64,000 nucleotides of DNA from Parabacteroides sp900760525. Its GTDB lineage: Bacteria > Bacteroidota > Bacteroidia > Bacteroidales > Tannerellaceae. This document shows, in pieces, positions 1 to 7,902 of the stretch. The position numbers and the translations under genes were made by a program. Within the stretch, counting starts at the first letter, position 1. Every line of letters begins with the position of its first letter. Where the stretch lies: assembly GCF_049860805.1 (NCBI RefSeq), contig NZ_CP187555.1, forward strand, positions 3,906,001 through 3,970,000, in the 5' to 3' direction. The notes under the pieces are model-generated. The model was not told the origin of the DNA and made no database searches. It worked only from the letters and a program-made list of their open reading frames with translations.

Positions 1-2
1 GT

Positions 3-566
3 ACGAAATATTTGAATAGGCTTTTAAGAGACGCGCAAGGGGCTGTTGTTGGAATATGGGATACGGATGTGGCAATTACCTACGAACAAATATCGGATGC
101 CGTAAAAGCGATAAGGACAGGGTGGGCTGTGATGAGCTTTCCGTATGACGGGCGTTTTTATACGCTTTCTCCTGAAGATAGCGATCAGTTTGTTCGAGAT
201 CGTTCTTTTGAGAGGTTAGATGAACTGGTGAAAACTTCCCATTTAGCTCATGGCCCTCATTCTGTAGGAGGAGCGTTTTTAGTCAATCGAAAGTTATACT
301 TGCAATCGGGTGGCGAGAATGAACACTTTTATGGTTGGGGGCCGGAGGATGCGGAGCGGGCCAAGCGGATGGAAATATTGGGATTGCCTGTTTATCGGGC
401 AAGTGGGCCGTTATTCCATTTATATCATCCCCGCAAAGAAAATTCCTGGTATGGAAGTGCGGATATTGAGTTGAAAAACCGGCAGGAGTTTTTGACTGTG
501 TGTAGTATGACACGTGATGAATTACTACAATATGTGCGATCATGGCATTGGATATTGCATGAATAA
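3..566 (+). CDS. Glycosyltransferase, galactosyltransferase-C type, 5'-truncated by window edge
   Basis: The reading frame is open back to the first bases of the window, so the TTG at 12 is probably internal and the true start lies outside. The visible 187 residues are the C-terminal part of a GT-A glycosyltransferase. There is an early W-D-T-D-V segment, where a DxD-type nucleotide-sugar site is expected. A GGAFL...GGENEHFYGWGPEDAE block follows; the W-G-x-E-D-x-E signature is typical of the galactosyltransferase C-terminal (Glyco_transf_7C) domain. The gene ends 17 bases before the C39-peptidase ABC exporter and is co-directional with it, so it probably belongs to the same export operon. 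In Bacteroidetes such enzymes accompany GG-leader peptide clusters, so it may glycosylate the exported peptide (inference). Acceptor and sugar are unknown. Confidence 0.8.
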   Translation, partial: TKYLNRLLRDAQGAVVGIWDTDVAITYEQISDAVKAIRTGWAVMSFPYDGRFYTLSPEDSDQFVRDRSFERLDELVKTSHLAHGPHSVGGAFLVNRKLYLQSGGENEHFYGWGPEDAERAKRMEILGLPVYRASGPLFHLYHPRKENSWYGSADIELKNRQEFLTVCSMTRDELLQYVRSWHWILHE

Positions 567-583
567 AAAAGAATAGAAAGACC

Positions 584-2779
584 ATGATAAAGTCATTCCC
601 CCATTACTCCCAACTCGAATCCACCGACTGTGGCCCTTCGTGCCTCCGCATGATCGCGAAGTACTACGGTCGTAGCTATTCCATCCAGTACCTCCGCGAA
701 CAAGCATTCATCACACGTGAAGGCGTGTCGATGTTGGGAATCAGCGATGCCGCCGAACGGATCGGGTTCCGGACGATGGGAGTGAAAGTGACGTTAGAAC
801 AACTCAGGGCAGAAGTGCCTTTACCTTGTGTTTTACACTGGAACCAGAATCATTTTGTCGTACTATATAAGGTAAAGAACGGAAAATATTATATTGCTGA
901 TCCTGCTACCAAAAAACTGGTTTATGCCGAATCTGAACTATCACGTTGCTGGTGCAGCACCGTTGTAGAAGGAAAAGATACAGGAGCCGCCTTGCTCTTC
1001 GAGCCGGGCCCGGACTTTTACGATCGCGAGGAGGAGGATACACGGACAGGAAAAGGCTTGTCTTTCTTCTTCCGTTATCTGACACCTTACCGGCGTGAAC
1101 TGTTCCAGCTGGTATTGGGAATGCTGACGGCCAGCATCCTGCAACTGATCCTGCCGTTTTTGACGCAGAGTATGGTGGATACGGGTATCAGGGACAGTAA
1201 TTTGAACTTTATTACCTTAATATTGATAGCGCAGTTGGTGATCTTCGTGGCTAAACTTTCTGTGGATTTTATCCGTAGTTGGATTCTACTGCATGTCAAC
1301 ACCCGGATCAATATCGCGTTGATTTCCGACTTTCTTGCCAAGCTGATGAGGTTGCCACTTCATTTCTTCGATACGAAAATGGTGGGCGACATCATGCAGC
1401 GCATCGGCGATCATAACCGTATCGAGACGTTTATGACAGGTTCGTCCATCTCGACGCTTTTTTCGTTTGTTAATTTTATCGTGTTTAGTTTTGTATTGGC
1501 CTATTATGACCTGACGATATTGGGCCTGTTCTTAGTCGGCAACGGGTTGTATGTGGCATGGATACTTGCCTTTATGAAGTACCGGCGCGAATTGGACATC
1601 AAGCGATTCGCTCAGGCTGCGGGCGAACAGAGCAACCTTTTCCAGTTGGTGACCGGTATGCAGGAGATCAAGTTGAACAACTGCGAGACGGAGAAGCGGT
1701 GGGAATGGGAACGCATCCAGGTGAAACTGTTCAAGATAAGCATCAAAGGTCTGGCCTTGGAACAATATCAACAGCTCGGATCGGTGTTTTTTAACCAAAC
1801 CACCAATATCCTGATCTCCTTTTTGGCCGCCCGGGCTGTTGTTTCGGGAGAAATGACGTTAGGTATGATGATGTCGTTGACCTATATCGTGGGGCAACTG
1901 ACGGCTCCGATCGAGCAGTTCATCGGCTTTGCGCGTGCGTTCCAGGATGCGAAGATCAGCCTGGAACGGCTTGGCGAGATCCATCAGAAGGAGGATGAGG
2001 AACAGACGCTTGCTTTGAAAACGAACAGGATCCCGGAAGACCGGACGCTACGGATCGGGGATGTGTGCTTCAGCTATGACGGGGCTGACCGGGACTATGT
2101 GCTGGAACATGTGAGCCTCGCGATCCCGGAACATAAAGTGACAGCTATCGTGGGGGCGAGCGGCAGCGGGAAGACGACGCTTGTCAAGTTGCTGCTTGGT
2201 TTCTATGAGCCTAACAAAGGGGAAATCCGGGTGGGGAACGTCTTGCTGAAGGATTTGAACCCGCATGTGTGGCGTGCGCATACGGGTTGCGTGATGCAGG
2301 ACGGTTTCATTTTCTCGGACACGATCGCGCGTAACATTGCGGTGGGGGCGGAATCGATCGATAAGGATCGTTTGCTGCATGCCGTTACGGTGGCGAATAT
2401 TCGGGAATTTATCGACTCGTTGCCGTTGGGCTACAACACGAAGATCGGTATGGAAGGAAACGGCGTGAGCCAGGGACAGCGGCAGCGCATCCTGATCGCC
2501 CGTGCGGTGTACAAGAATCCGGAGTTTATCTTCTTGGACGAAGCGACGAATGCCTTGGATGCCAATAACGAGAAAGAGATCATGGAGCACCTGCACCAGT
2601 TTTACCGGGGCCGTACGGTGATCGTGGTGGCGCACCGGTTGAGTACGGTACGGGATGCAGACAACATCGTCGTCTTAGATAAAGGCCGCGTAGCCGAAGA
2701 GGGAACGCATGAGGAACTGACGGCACGACGCGGGATATATTACAAATTAGTGAAGAACCAATTGGAATTAGGCAATTGA
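584..2779 (+). CDS. Peptidase-containing ABC transporter (C39 peptidase, bacteriocin/RiPP exporter)
   Basis: A 731-residue exporter of the PCAT class. It cleaves double-glycine leaders from a peptide and exports the core across the inner membrane. The N-terminal C39 cysteine peptidase is intact: oxyanion Gln10, catalytic Cys16 in S-T-D-C-G-P-S-C, His90 in Q-N-H-F-V and Asp106 in I-A-D-P. Six membrane helices follow at about 165-450. The nucleotide-binding domain has Walker A GASGSGKTT near 522-530, signature VSQGQRQR (a variant of LSGGQ common in this class), Walker B FIFLDEATN and the AHR H-loop. Its stop overlaps the start of the HlyD-like adaptor by four bases (TTGA), indicating translational coupling. 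The peptide substrate is not in this window. Confidence 0.95.
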   Translation: MIKSFPHYSQLESTDCGPSCLRMIAKYYGRSYSIQYLREQAFITREGVSMLGISDAAERIGFRTMGVKVTLEQLRAEVPLPCVLHWNQNHFVVLYKVKNGKYYIADPATKKLVYAESELSRCWCSTVVEGKDTGAALLFEPGPDFYDREEEDTRTGKGLSFFFRYLTPYRRELFQLVLGMLTASILQLILPFLTQSMVDTGIRDSNLNFITLILIAQLVIFVAKLSVDFIRSWILLHVNTRINIALISDFLAKLMRLPLHFFDTKMVGDIMQRIGDHNRIETFMTGSSISTLFSFVNFIVFSFVLAYYDLTILGLFLVGNGLYVAWILAFMKYRRELDIKRFAQAAGEQSNLFQLVTGMQEIKLNNCETEKRWEWERIQVKLFKISIKGLALEQYQQLGSVFFNQTTNILISFLAARAVVSGEMTLGMMMSLTYIVGQLTAPIEQFIGFARAFQDAKISLERLGEIHQKEDEEQTLALKTNRIPEDRTLRIGDVCFSYDGADRDYVLEHVSLAIPEHKVTAIVGASGSGKTTLVKLLLGFYEPNKGEIRVGNVLLKDLNPHVWRAHTGCVMQDGFIFSDTIARNIAVGAESIDKDRLLHAVTVANIREFIDSLPLGYNTKIGMEGNGVSQGQRQRILIARAVYKNPEFIFLDEATNALDANNEKEIMEHLHQFYRGRTVIVVAHRLSTVRDADNIVVLDKGRVAEEGTHEELTARRGIYYKLVKNQLELGN

Positions 2780-3720
2780 AAGAAGGTAAAGACATAGAGC
2801 TGCGCAGTGAAGCGGTGCAGGAAGTGATGGGGCATGTGCCGGCCTGGATCGTGAGGTGGGGGATCACGGTGTTGGCTCTTGTGGTGCTTGCGCTTGTCGT
2901 GGGGAGCTTTTTCTTCCGTTATCCGGATGTGATCGAGGCGGAGATGAGGTTGACAAGCCGGAACCCGGTGACGGAGGTCGTGGCGCGCACTTCGGGGAAG
3001 GTGAGTAGCCTGTATGTTGTCGACGGGCAGGAGGTGAAAGAGGGTTTGCCGCTGGCGGTGGTGGAGAACACGGCGGTGACGGAAGATGTGCTGCGGTTGA
3101 AGAAGCTGTTGGTGCGTTATGCCGGGGAACCGGAGCGGCTGAGTTATTATTTGTTGCAGGACGTATGGCAGTTGGGGGATATCCAGCCGGCTTATACGGT
3201 TTTGGCGTCGAAAGATCCGGCGTCACGGGATTACCGGGCTGCGTTGGGGCAGTTGTTGGCGGCGGTGCGGCGTTGGGAGATGGATTATTGCATAGAGGCT
3301 TCGGCTTCGGGACGGGTGCAGTTGCTCCGGCAAGGATATCCGAACCTGTATGTGCAGGGTGGCGACCTGTTTGCGCGGATCGTACCGGAGGAACCCGGCG
3401 AATGGATCGGCCTGGCGTCGATGCCGGTCGCGAGTTCGGGAAAGGTACGGAAGGGGCAGCGTGTGATCGTGCGGTTCAGTAATTTTCCGGACCAGGAGTT
3501 CGGGATTGTGGAGGGTCGTGTGTTGTCTGTCTCGATGGTTCCGCTGGAAGACAATTACAGGGTGGAGATTGTTTTCCCCGGCGGACTGACCACCAATTAC
3601 GGAATCTGTCTTCCTGTAGCCCAGGAAATGAAAGCCACGGCTGGAATCGTAACAGAAGATATTCGTTTGATAGAGCGATTCTTCCAGCCACTGAAAAAGA
3701 TCTTGCGGGAAGGTATGTAA
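2776..3720 (+). CDS. HlyD-family membrane fusion protein with a shortened hairpin
   Basis: Periplasmic adaptor for the ABC exporter just upstream. The chosen TTG start overlaps the exporter stop; the next in-frame Met is residue 19. A single membrane helix spans about residues 27-46, followed by the first half of a lipoyl-like domain (VVARTSGKVSSLYVVDGQEVKEG). The second half resumes near I-E-A-S-A-S-G-R-V and is followed by a beta-barrel segment. At 314 residues it is about 100 shorter than usual adaptors of these clusters. The missing part is the long alpha-helical hairpin that normally docks to a TolC-type channel; only a short helical stretch (about 135-175) joins the lipoyl halves. Family certain; whether the short form works is open. 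Confidence 0.88.
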   Translation: MKEGKDIELRSEAVQEVMGHVPAWIVRWGITVLALVVLALVVGSFFFRYPDVIEAEMRLTSRNPVTEVVARTSGKVSSLYVVDGQEVKEGLPLAVVENTAVTEDVLRLKKLLVRYAGEPERLSYYLLQDVWQLGDIQPAYTVLASKDPASRDYRAALGQLLAAVRRWEMDYCIEASASGRVQLLRQGYPNLYVQGGDLFARIVPEEPGEWIGLASMPVASSGKVRKGQRVIVRFSNFPDQEFGIVEGRVLSVSMVPLEDNYRVEIVFPGGLTTNYGICLPVAQEMKATAGIVTEDIRLIERFFQPLKKILREGM

Positions 3721-3734
3721 GTGGCTTTCCGGGC

Positions 3735-3959
3735 GTGAGGGATCAATTGGGAGAGTTAAATCTGTTTTTGAAAGTGTTTAATTTGTGGATGCAACCGTAT
3801 AAAAATCATAAATCTTCGTATACGGAAATTTCTTTTTCTCTTTTGCTGGCTTTTGATATGGATTTGTCTGTCAAATATTTGGCTGACAAAATCCGGTATG
3901 CACGGATGGATTCGTTCGATTTTGCGGACCTGATGGAAAAAAGCAGTGAGGTGGAATAG
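3735..3959 (+). CDS. Doubtful small ORF, hypothetical
   Basis: A 74-residue frame beginning with GTG 14 bases after the HlyD-like gene and ending exactly where a heptanucleotide repeat array begins. The translation is hydrophobic in the middle and charged at the end (M-D-S-F-D-F-A-D-L-M-E-K). I recognise no domain, see no convincing ribosome binding site, and base composition drops to AT-rich compared with the GC-rich exporter genes. It could be a real small gene, a decayed remnant of a longer one, or chance. Position and strand are the only arguments in its favour. Confidence 0.25.
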   Translation: MRDQLGELNLFLKVFNLWMQPYKNHKSSYTEISFSLLLAFDMDLSVKYLADKIRYARMDSFDFADLMEKSSEVE

Positions 3960-4039
3960 TTGAAAGGTGAAAGTTGAAAGGTGAAAGTTGAAATACCGCT
4001 TGTCGCACCTTTCACCTTTCAACTTTCACCTTTCACCTG
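3957..4039. repeat. Heptanucleotide-unit inverted repeat (GAAAGTT/GAAAGGT)
   Basis: The left arm (3959-3993) is a tandem run of the 7-mers TTGAAAG and GTGAAAG. The right arm (about 4006-4039) is its reverse complement over about 27 bases. The two arms are separated by a short unique loop and would fold into a long hairpin. The array starts at the stop codon of the doubtful ORF and ends before the HU promoter. The same unit reappears at 5186-5212 and inside the virE-like gene at 60522-60602. Confidence 0.85.
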
Positions 4040-4077
4040 CCTTGTCTCACTGCTTTTTTAACGGTTTGCGGGTACTC

Positions 4078-4085
4078 TATCTTTG
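4078..4085 (+). promoter_or_regulatory. -7 promoter box TATCTTTG
   Basis: Exact match to the Bacteroidetes sigma-ABfr -7 consensus TAnnTTTG, 46 bases ahead of the HU-like gene start. The -33 region is poorly conserved. Confidence 0.7.
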
Positions 4086-4131
4086 CAGTGTGATCAAAAA
4101 CAAATTATTAATCATTTAAAAATTAAAGATT

Positions 4132-4578
4132 ATGGCTTTGAAATTTAGAAAAGTGCAGAGAAAGGTAATGGTTGGTGAAGAGAAAGACCAAGTGAAAACG
4201 TATGCAGTGGCAAAATCTTCGGGTTATTGCGATATGGAAAAGTTATGTGAACTGATTTCTAACCGTTCGGCTATGTCGAGTGCGGATGTGAAGGCGGTTC
4301 TCGATTCGATGAACTGGGCAATGGGGCTGGAACTTCGTTCGGGTAATATCGTACAGGTCGGTGAATTTGGAAATTTCCGTATGTCGGTTCGCTCGAAAGG
4401 GGCGGCAACGGAAGATGAATTTAATGCTGCTAATATTACAAAGGCACGTATTGTGTTTACTCCCGGCTTGAGCCTTCGTCGCTCAAACAGCCAGGTGAGA
4501 TTTGAAGAAGACGATGTGAAAATTGTGGCTGGTGAAGGAGCTGGTGGCGGAGAGGAAGAAAGACCGGGCGAACTTTAA
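4132..4578 (+). CDS. HU-like DNA-binding protein (HU-related family)
   Basis: A 148-residue protein of the long HU-related family found in Bacteroidales, about 50 residues longer than classical HU. The core aligns with the HU fold: two N-terminal helices, then V-Q-V-G-E-F-G-N-F-R-M as the first arm strand and the conserved turn S-K-G-A-A-T-E-D-E-F, then A-R-I-V-F-T-P-G. A glycine-rich linker and the tail GEEERPGEL follow; a second HU-like gene at 61708 has the same last nine residues. It is monocistronic, with a -7 box upstream and a hairpin terminator downstream. Its role is presumably nucleoid architecture or binding of a specific DNA structure; the target is unknown. Confidence 0.9.
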   Translation: MALKFRKVQRKVMVGEEKDQVKTYAVAKSSGYCDMEKLCELISNRSAMSSADVKAVLDSMNWAMGLELRSGNIVQVGEFGNFRMSVRSKGAATEDEFNAANITKARIVFTPGLSLRRSNSQVRFEEDDVKIVAGEGAGGGEEERPGEL

Positions 4579-4588
4579 AAAGATTACG

Positions 4589-4628
4589 ACAGTAAAGGGG
4601 GTGGATTGACACCTCCTTTCTGTTTTTA
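4589..4628 (+). terminator. Rho-independent terminator of the HU-like gene
   Basis: Stem ACAG-t-AAAGGGGGTG pairs with CACCTCCTTT-CTGT around the loop GATTGA, with one mismatch and one bulge, and is followed by TTTTT. It begins 11 bases after the stop codon. Confidence 0.8.
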
Positions 4629-4684
4629 CAGGAGAGCGCAACAAATATATCCGGCAAGAGCAGTCTGAAAAAGATAAAAACTCG

Positions 4685-4692
4685 TATGTTTG
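4685..4692 (+). promoter_or_regulatory. -7 promoter box TATGTTTG
   Basis: Matches TAnnTTTG and lies 25 bases before the start codon of the PPOx gene, implying a short leader. Confidence 0.65.
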
Positions 4693-4717
4693 TAGAGATA
4701 AAAAACAAAAGCGTAAA

Positions 4718-5206
4718 ATGAAGACATTAGTACATACCGACAAAGAACTGATCGAGGCGATCATTCGGAAATGTGATATTTGCTATGTGGGATTGGCCGA
4801 TACGGACGGAACTCCTTATGTATTACCGATGAACTTTGGCTATCGGGATGGTGTTATATACCTGCATTCGGCACAGGAGGGACGGAGCATCTCCATTCTG
4901 GAACGGAACCCGCGTGTCTGCATTACGTTCAGTACGGACCATGATCTCGTTTTCCAGCATCCGGAGGTCGCTTGCAGTTACCGGATGCGTTCCAAGAGTG
5001 TGATCTGTTGGGGGAAAGTCAGCTTTGAAGAAGATTTCGACAAGAAGACGGAAGCCCTGGATATCATTATGAAACAGTATTCGGATAAGGAATTCCGCTA
5101 TTCCGACCCGGCAGTCAAGAATGTCAAAATATGGATTGTCGAAATGGACGAGGTGACCTGTAAGGAATTCGGGGCTCCGCATAATAAGTTGAAAGTTGAA
5201 AGTTGA
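4718..5206 (+). CDS. Pyridoxamine 5'-phosphate oxidase family protein (NimA-like)
   Basis: A 162-residue split-barrel flavin-binding protein. Conserved features include C-Y-V-G-L-A-D-T-D-G-T-P-Y-V-L-P-M-N-F-G-Y near the N-terminus, I-Y-L-H-S-A-Q-E-G-R (the phosphate or flavin loop) and V-C-W-G-K-V. This pattern is that of the NimA-like group, which includes nitroimidazole reductases as well as many uncharacterised FMN or F420/haem-binding proteins, so resistance cannot be claimed. The last six residues K-L-K-V-E-S and the TGA stop are encoded by a GAAAGTT heptanucleotide array (5186-5212). The natural C-terminus therefore seems to have been replaced by repeat DNA. It has its own promoter. Confidence 0.85.
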   Translation: MKTLVHTDKELIEAIIRKCDICYVGLADTDGTPYVLPMNFGYRDGVIYLHSAQEGRSISILERNPRVCITFSTDHDLVFQHPEVACSYRMRSKSVICWGKVSFEEDFDKKTEALDIIMKQYSDKEFRYSDPAVKNVKIWIVEMDEVTCKEFGAPHNKLKVES

Positions 5207-5212
5207 AAGTTG
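5186..5212. repeat. GAAAGTT heptanucleotide tandem array at a gene end
   Basis: Almost four tandem copies of the 7-mer TTGAAAG. The array supplies the final codons and the stop of the PPOx gene and runs a few bases beyond it. No inverted arm follows within 50 bases. Confidence 0.8.
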
Positions 5213-5259
5213 TCGGGTGATTTGCCTTTTTGGATAAAGCGTTGTATGATGGGCAAATA

Positions 5260-5290
5260 ATTGTCCATTGTCAATTGTTCATTTTCAATT
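5260..5290. repeat. Degenerate TCAATTG-type heptanucleotide array
   Basis: Tandem variants of the 7-mer (T)CAATTGT occur immediately before the cysE promoter. It is the same unit as the purer array at 10169-10203. Confidence 0.55.
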
Positions 5291-5296
5291 TATTCT

Positions 5297-5304
5297 TACT
5301 TTTG
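5297..5304 (+). promoter_or_regulatory. -7 promoter box TACTTTTG
   Basis: Matches TAnnTTTG, 25 bases before the cysE start codon, directly following a degenerate heptanucleotide array. Confidence 0.65.
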
Positions 5305-5329
5305 TTGCCAAATACGATATTGCTGAATA

Positions 5330-6277
5330 ATGGGATTGCAAAAGCATAGCAAGGTCTTGAATGATACAGTTGAGATGCTCTCGGACGAGGGGTCTTACCA
5401 GCAACTGTTTCATGTCTACCGCGATGAAGAGGCGCTACCCTCGGGTGAAGTGCTGAAAGAAATCATAGATTTGTGCCGGGCCATCCTTTTCCCCGGCTAT
5501 TACGGGAATGCACGGATCAGCAAGCAGACCATCCGTTTCCATACCGGCGTAAATGTCGGAATGTTGCATACGTTGCTTTCCAAGCAGATTTATGCAGGGC
5601 TTTGTTTTGCCGATACTACCTGTGTCGCTTGCCCCGAAGAGAAGATATTTACCGAGGCGGAGAAACTGTCGGAAGCCTTTATCCGGACGCTTCCCGAAAT
5701 GCGCAGCCTGTTGGCGACGGATGCCGAAGCCGCTTTTAACGGCGATCCTGCTGCGCAGAACATCAACGAAGTCATATTCTGCTATCCCGGTTTCCGGGCT
5801 GTCTGCAACTATCGTATTGCGCACCAGCTATACCGGTTGGGCGTCCCCTTCATCCCCCGCATGATTACTGAAATGGCCCACTCGGAGACGGGTATCGATA
5901 TTCATCCGGGGGCGGAGATCGGGCATTATTTCTCGGTCGACCACGGGACGGGAACCGTTATCGGTGAAACCAGCGTGATTGGAAACCATGTCCGCATCTT
6001 CCAGGGAGTCAGTCTGGCAGGGGAGAAACTGCCACCCGACGAAAACGGGAATGCGATACGCGGTGTGCCGCGCCATCCGGTATTGGGCGACCATGTGACG
6101 GTCTATTCCAATGCGACGTTGTTGGGGCGGATCCATATCGGCGAAGGTGCTACGATCTGCGGTAACGTTTGGATCACCGAAGATGTTCCGGCAGGAGCCA
6201 CCGTCAGCCAGCTGACGATTGACAAATGCCAGTTGACGGTTAGCGGAGTAGCTGAACAAAAGACAATTAATAATTAA
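5330..6277 (+). CDS. cysE: Serine O-acetyltransferase
   Basis: Catalyses L-serine + acetyl-CoA to O-acetylserine, the committed step of cysteine synthesis. At 315 residues it is the long Bacteroidales form: a helical N-terminal region (about 1-160) followed by a left-handed beta-helix with hexapeptide repeats (about 190-295). The key block G-I-D-I-H-P-G-A-x-I-G-H-Y-F-S-V-D-H-G-T-G is complete and contains the catalytic His-Asp pair. The final 24 residues (Q-L-T-I-D-K-C-Q-L-T-V and onward) do not look like the usual short tail. They are encoded by loosely repeating 7-base units related to TTGACAA, so they may be repeat-derived. It starts behind its own promoter and is followed by an rRNA methyltransferase 50 bases downstream. 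Confidence 0.92.
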   Translation: MGLQKHSKVLNDTVEMLSDEGSYQQLFHVYRDEEALPSGEVLKEIIDLCRAILFPGYYGNARISKQTIRFHTGVNVGMLHTLLSKQIYAGLCFADTTCVACPEEKIFTEAEKLSEAFIRTLPEMRSLLATDAEAAFNGDPAAQNINEVIFCYPGFRAVCNYRIAHQLYRLGVPFIPRMITEMAHSETGIDIHPGAEIGHYFSVDHGTGTVIGETSVIGNHVRIFQGVSLAGEKLPPDENGNAIRGVPRHPVLGDHVTVYSNATLLGRIHIGEGATICGNVWITEDVPAGATVSQLTIDKCQLTVSGVAEQKTINN

Positions 6278-6327
6278 AATAGAATTACTAATAAACGATG
6301 AGGAATCATTGTTAACTTTCACTTAAA

Positions 6328-7902
6328 ATGAGCGAGACATTTGAAATGGTGGCCAAGACCCTTTACGGGTTGGAAGAAATACTGGCCGGCGAATTATTAT
6401 CTTTAGGTGCCAACGACATACAGATTGGCCGCCGGATGGTTTCCTTTACCGGAGATAAGGAAGTGCTTTACAAAGCCAACTTCTGTTGCCGTACGGCATT
6501 GCGTATCCTGAAACCTATCTATCACTTTAAAGCCAAAGATGCCGATGCTGTGTATAAAGAGGTGAAAAAGGTGAAATGGGAAAACTACATGTCCTTAGAC
6601 AAGACGTTTGCTATCGACTCTGTAATCTACTCTGAAGATTTCAACCACTCTAAGTTTGTTGCTTATCGTACGAAAGATGCGATCGTGGACTATTTCATGG
6701 AGAAGGACCAGAAACGCCCCTCTGTCCGTGTGAACAATCCGGATCTGTATATCAATATTCATATTTCACATAACGACTGTACGCTCTCTATCGACAGTTC
6801 GGGCGAGAGCCTGCATAAGCGCGGTTACCGTGTGGATCAGACGGAGGCCCCGCTGAACGAGGTGCTGGCTGCCGGTATGATCCTGAAAACGGGTTGGAAA
6901 GGCGAATCGAATTTTATCGACCCGATGTGCGGATCCGGTACGCTCTTGATCGAAGCAGCTATGATCGCTTTGAATATTGCGCCGGGCGTGCATCGTAAGG
7001 AGTTCGCTTTCGAGAAATGGATCGACTTCGACCAGGAACTGTTCGACCGTATCTATAACGACGAGAGCCAGGAACGTGAATTTAACTTCAAGTGTTATGG
7101 CGCGGACATCAATCCGGCGGCGATCGAGATTGCCGAAAAGAATATCCGCAGTGCCGGCCTGATGAAATATATCGACCTGAAAGTGCAGCCGTTCCAGCAA
7201 TGCGTGGAGGCGCCGCAGCCGGGTATCATGGTGACGAATCCGCCTTATGGCGAACGTATTTCCAGCCGTGACCTGTTAGGGCTGTATAATATGATCGGCG
7301 AACGCATCAAACATGTGTTTACAGGCTATAAGGTTTGGATTCTGAGCTATAAGGATGAATGTTTCGATAAGATCGGCCTGAAACCGAGCGAAAAGATGAA
7401 GCTGATGAACGGCTCGCTGGAATGCGAATACCGTTGCTTCGATATATTTGAAGGAAAGAACAAGGATTATAAAAAAGCGTTGAACGAAGAGGGCGAAACG
7501 CGCTCATCACGTCCCGATGTTTCCGGTAAACCGTCTTTCGAGCGCCGTCCGGACCGTCCGTCCGACCGTCCGTCGCGTCCGAACTTCCGGACTGACCGTA
7601 TGGACCGTCCCGACCGCCGTTTTGCCGCTGCCCATGCGGAAGACGATAGCGAACGCGCTCCGTTTGCCCCGGGCAAACGCTACTTTGGCGAAGACCGTGC
7701 AGACGGCCGTCCCGCCCGTAAGGATTTCGGCGGCAAACGCCCGGTTGTCAAAAAGCATTTCAAGGATGACGAAGATTTCGGGGGGAAGAAGAAGTTCGGT
7801 GACAAGAAATTCGGAGACAAAAAGTTCGGCGATAAGAAGTTCGGCGACCGTCCGGATAAAAAGCCATTCAAAAGGAGAGGTAAAGATGACTTTGAAGCTT
7901 AA
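6328..7902 (+). CDS. rlmL: THUMP-domain 23S rRNA guanine-N2 methyltransferase (RlmL-like) with basic repeat tail
   Basis: A 524-residue SAM-dependent RNA methyltransferase. The N-terminal ferredoxin-like/THUMP region (about 1-165) precedes a Rossmann methyltransferase domain. That domain has F-I-D-P-M-C-G-S-G-T-L-L-I-E-A-A (SAM loop) and the catalytic T-N-P-P-Y-G-E motif near 308. By family this points to m2G modification of 23S rRNA, as by E. coli RlmL's N-terminal half; the RlmK half is absent. From about residue 390 the protein becomes a disordered Arg/Lys/Asp-rich tail. It has several R-P-D-R-P units and four tandem K-F-G-D-K pentapeptides encoded by near-identical 15-base repeats (about 7791-7850). 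The last 17 bases overlap the start of the dipeptidyl peptidase gene. Confidence 0.88.
   Translation: MSETFEMVAKTLYGLEEILAGELLSLGANDIQIGRRMVSFTGDKEVLYKANFCCRTALRILKPIYHFKAKDADAVYKEVKKVKWENYMSLDKTFAIDSVIYSEDFNHSKFVAYRTKDAIVDYFMEKDQKRPSVRVNNPDLYINIHISHNDCTLSIDSSGESLHKRGYRVDQTEAPLNEVLAAGMILKTGWKGESNFIDPMCGSGTLLIEAAMIALNIAPGVHRKEFAFEKWIDFDQELFDRIYNDESQEREFNFKCYGADINPAAIEIAEKNIRSAGLMKYIDLKVQPFQQCVEAPQPGIMVTNPPYGERISSRDLLGLYNMIGERIKHVFTGYKVWILSYKDECFDKIGLKPSEKMKLMNGSLECEYRCFDIFEGKNKDYKKALNEEGETRSSRPDVSGKPSFERRPDRPSDRPSRPNFRTDRMDRPDRRFAAAHAEDDSERAPFAPGKRYFGEDRADGRPARKDFGGKRPVVKKHFKDDEDFGGKKKFGDKKFGDKKFGDKKFGDRPDKKPFKRRGKDDFEA
7791..7856 (+). repeat. 15-base coding tandem repeat (K-F-G-D-K units)
   Basis: Four to five near-identical 15-base units encode the pentapeptide K-K-F-G-D inside the tail of the rRNA methyltransferase gene. 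Copy number could vary between strains by slippage. Confidence 0.8.

Noticed and set aside
3957..4039. Possible CRISPR array
   Set aside because: Units are only 7 bases, contiguous, with no spacers and no cas genes.
4718..5206. Calling the PPOx protein a nitroimidazole-resistance gene (nim)
   Set aside because: The family is broad and sequence alone does not show nitroreductase activity.
7517..7885. N-terminal extension of the dipeptidyl peptidase frame
   Set aside because: It is an arginine-rich shadow of the rRNA methyltransferase tail. A signal peptide and AGGAGAGG site mark ATG 7886 as the start.
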